From: an uncultured Alphaproteobacteria bacterium
GTDB lineage: Bacteria > Pseudomonadota > Alphaproteobacteria > Caulobacterales > Caulobacteraceae
Direction of reading: 5' to 3'
Assembly (NCBI GenBank): GCA_903933475.1
Contig: CAIZKE010000233.1
Coordinates: forward strand, 1 to 6,874
DNA length: 6,874 nt
Positions 5,674 to 6,874 of this stretch are shown piece by piece (positions within the stretch are counted from its first letter, which is position 1; each line of letters begins with the position of its first letter). The translations under genes and the position numbers were made by a program. The notes below the pieces were generated by a model that worked only from the letters and a program-made list of their open reading frames with translations, did no database searches and was not told where the DNA came from.

Positions 5674-6874
5674 TCAGCGCCTCAGGGGGGCGTGGGCGAT
5701 CCGCAAGATGTTGGCCGCGCCGGGCGATCCCATGGGCAGGCCAGCCAGGATCAGGACCCGGTGTCCGGGCGGGCACAGGCCCGCCGCCACGGCCTCGTCG
5801 ACCGCCACCCGGGCCAGGTCCTCGGGATCGGTGATGATGTCCACGACCCGGGCCTCGACGCCCCAGGCCAGGGCCAGGCGCCGGGCGGTGGCCAGACGGG
5901 TGGTCAGGGCCAGAGTGGGCTGCAGGGGACGTTCCCGCGACAGGCGCAGGGCGGTCTGGCCGGTGGTGGTGAAGGCGGCCAGGCACCCCGTCGATGCAGA
6001 ATCGGCAGCCCGCCGCGCAGCCGCGACCAGGGCATCGGCGTCGGCGTCCTCCACGGGGTATTCGGCGGCCATCAGCTCCGGCCAGCGCGGGTCGCGCTCC
6101 ACCCGCGCCAGGATGCGGTCCATCATGGTCACCGCCTCCAGGGGATACTCGCCGGCGGCGGTCTCGGCCGACAGCATGACCGCGTCGGCACCCTCGTAGA
6201 CGGCGGCGGCCACGTCCGAGGCCTCGGCCCGGGTCGGTGTCGGCGAGTGGATCATGGACTCCAGCATCTGGGTGGCCACGATGACGGGGATGCCCCGCAT
6301 CCGCGCGGCGCGCACCAGGGTCTTCTGGACCACCGGCACATCCTCGGGCGCCAGTTCGACCCCCAGGTCGCCCCGGGCCACCATGACCGCCTCGGACAGG
6401 TCCAGGATCTCGTCCAGGGCCTCCAGGGCGGCGGGCTTCTCGATCTTGGCCAGGACGCCGGCCCGGCCGAGGACGATCTGCCTCAGCTCGGCCATGTCGG
6501 CGGCGCGCTGGACGAAGGACAGGGCCACCCAGTCCACGCCCTGGGCCAGGGCGAAGTCGAGGTCCAGCCGGTCCTTCTCGGTCAGGGCGGGAATGGGAAT
6601 GGCCAGGCCGGGCAGGTTCAGGCCCTTGTGGTCGGACAGGATATCGCCGCTGATCACCTCGGTCTCGGCGAAGTCTACGCCGAAGCGACCGACCTTCAGC
6701 CGGACCTTGCCGTCGTCCAGCAACACGTCGGCCCCGGTCCTCAGGGCAGCGAAGATCTCGGGGTGGGGCACGCAGATCCGGCGGGAGTCCCCCGGCGTCG
6801 GGTCACGGTCGAGACGGAAGGCCTGGCCCCGGGTCAGCTCCACGCGCCCGCCCCGGAACTCGCCCAGCCGGATC
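5674..6874 (-). CDS. pyk: Pyruvate kinase, 5' end cut by window edge
   Basis: Pyruvate kinase converts phosphoenolpyruvate and ADP to pyruvate and ATP, the last step of glycolysis, in the cytoplasm and usually as a tetramer. The visible 399 residues begin in I-R-L-G-E-F at the edge of the lid (B) domain, so about 70-80 N-terminal residues lie beyond the window. The GTG at 6843 is internal, not a start, because the homology runs through it. Seen in fragment numbering: the B domain to about residue 85, then the catalytic Lys143 and metal ligand Glu145 in L-A-K-I-E-K. Metal ligand Asp169 is in A-R-G-D-L-G-V-E, and substrate Thr201 in A-T-Q-M-L. P-T-R-A-E-A-S-D-V-A and D-A-V-M-L-S-A-E-T-A follow. 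The C-terminal domain keeps T-T-T-G-Q-T-A, which aligns with the sugar-phosphate effector loop of allosteric members; actual regulation is not shown. The gene ends in TGA at 5676-5674, 99 bases before glucokinase. Confidence 0.95.
   Translation of the reverse strand, partial: IRLGEFRGGRVELTRGQAFRLDRDPTPGDSRRICVPHPEIFAALRTGADVLLDDGKVRLKVGRFGVDFAETEVISGDILSDHKGLNLPGLAIPIPALTEKDRLDLDFALAQGVDWVALSFVQRAADMAELRQIVLGRAGVLAKIEKPAALEALDEILDLSEAVMVARGDLGVELAPEDVPVVQKTLVRAARMRGIPVIVATQMLESMIHSPTPTRAEASDVAAAVYEGADAVMLSAETAAGEYPLEAVTMMDRILARVERDPRWPELMAAEYPVEDADADALVAAARRAADSASTGCLAAFTTTGQTALRLSRERPLQPTLALTTRLATARRLALAWGVEARVVDIITDPEDLARVAVDEAVAAGLCPPGHRVLILAGLPMGSPGAANILRIAHAPLRR

Noticed and set aside
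5477..6199. A 240-codon plus-strand open frame opposite pyruvate kinase and the glucokinase start.
   Set aside because: Its composition is dominated by Arg, Ala and Ser, and it is antisense to two unambiguous enzymes.

Overview
The window looks like chromosomal DNA of a GC-rich alphaproteobacterium. The Caulobacterales (Caulobacter/Phenylobacterium type) are my best guess, from the roughly 70% GC coding style, the gene families, and palindromic intergenic repeats of the kind familiar from that order. This placement is inference, because no rRNA or marker gene is present. The first ~350 bases are visibly more AT-rich (about 45% GC by eye) than everything after them.

Layout: (1) 38-346 (+), a small AT-rich putative lipoprotein of unknown function. 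(2) 361-939 (-), a P-loop kinase of the adenylate-kinase/FlaR-like type, convergent with the lipoprotein. (3) 992-1100, a two-armed palindromic repeat. (4) A divergent acyl-CoA block: a family III CoA-transferase at 1133-2350 (-), and, across a 75-base shared control region, an acyl-CoA dehydrogenase at 2426-3592 (+) that overlaps by 4 bases (ATGA) an enoyl-CoA hydratase/isomerase-family gene at 3589-4374 (+). (5) 4394-4575, three more repeat arms between convergent genes. (6) A sugar-catabolism pair read leftward: pyruvate kinase at 5674-6874 (-, N-terminus cut by the window edge) followed by glucokinase at 4600-5574 (-).

How the genes fit together: the CoA-transferase, dehydrogenase and crotonase-fold protein have the same family make-up as a CoA-thioester degradation module (activation by CoA transfer, alpha-beta desaturation or reduction, then chemistry on the enoyl-CoA). 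The substrate cannot be read from sequence. The crotonase-fold member lacks both glutamates of classical enoyl-CoA hydratase, so simple hydration is doubtful. Glucokinase and pyruvate kinase mark the entry and exit of sugar catabolism.

The most interesting non-genic structure is the family of five palindromic arms. Each has two hairpins whose stems covary. The arms pair into REPIN-like composites, and they sit exactly at the two 3' ends of the divergent acyl-CoA block. I saw no CRISPR array, tRNA, rRNA, transposase or phage gene.
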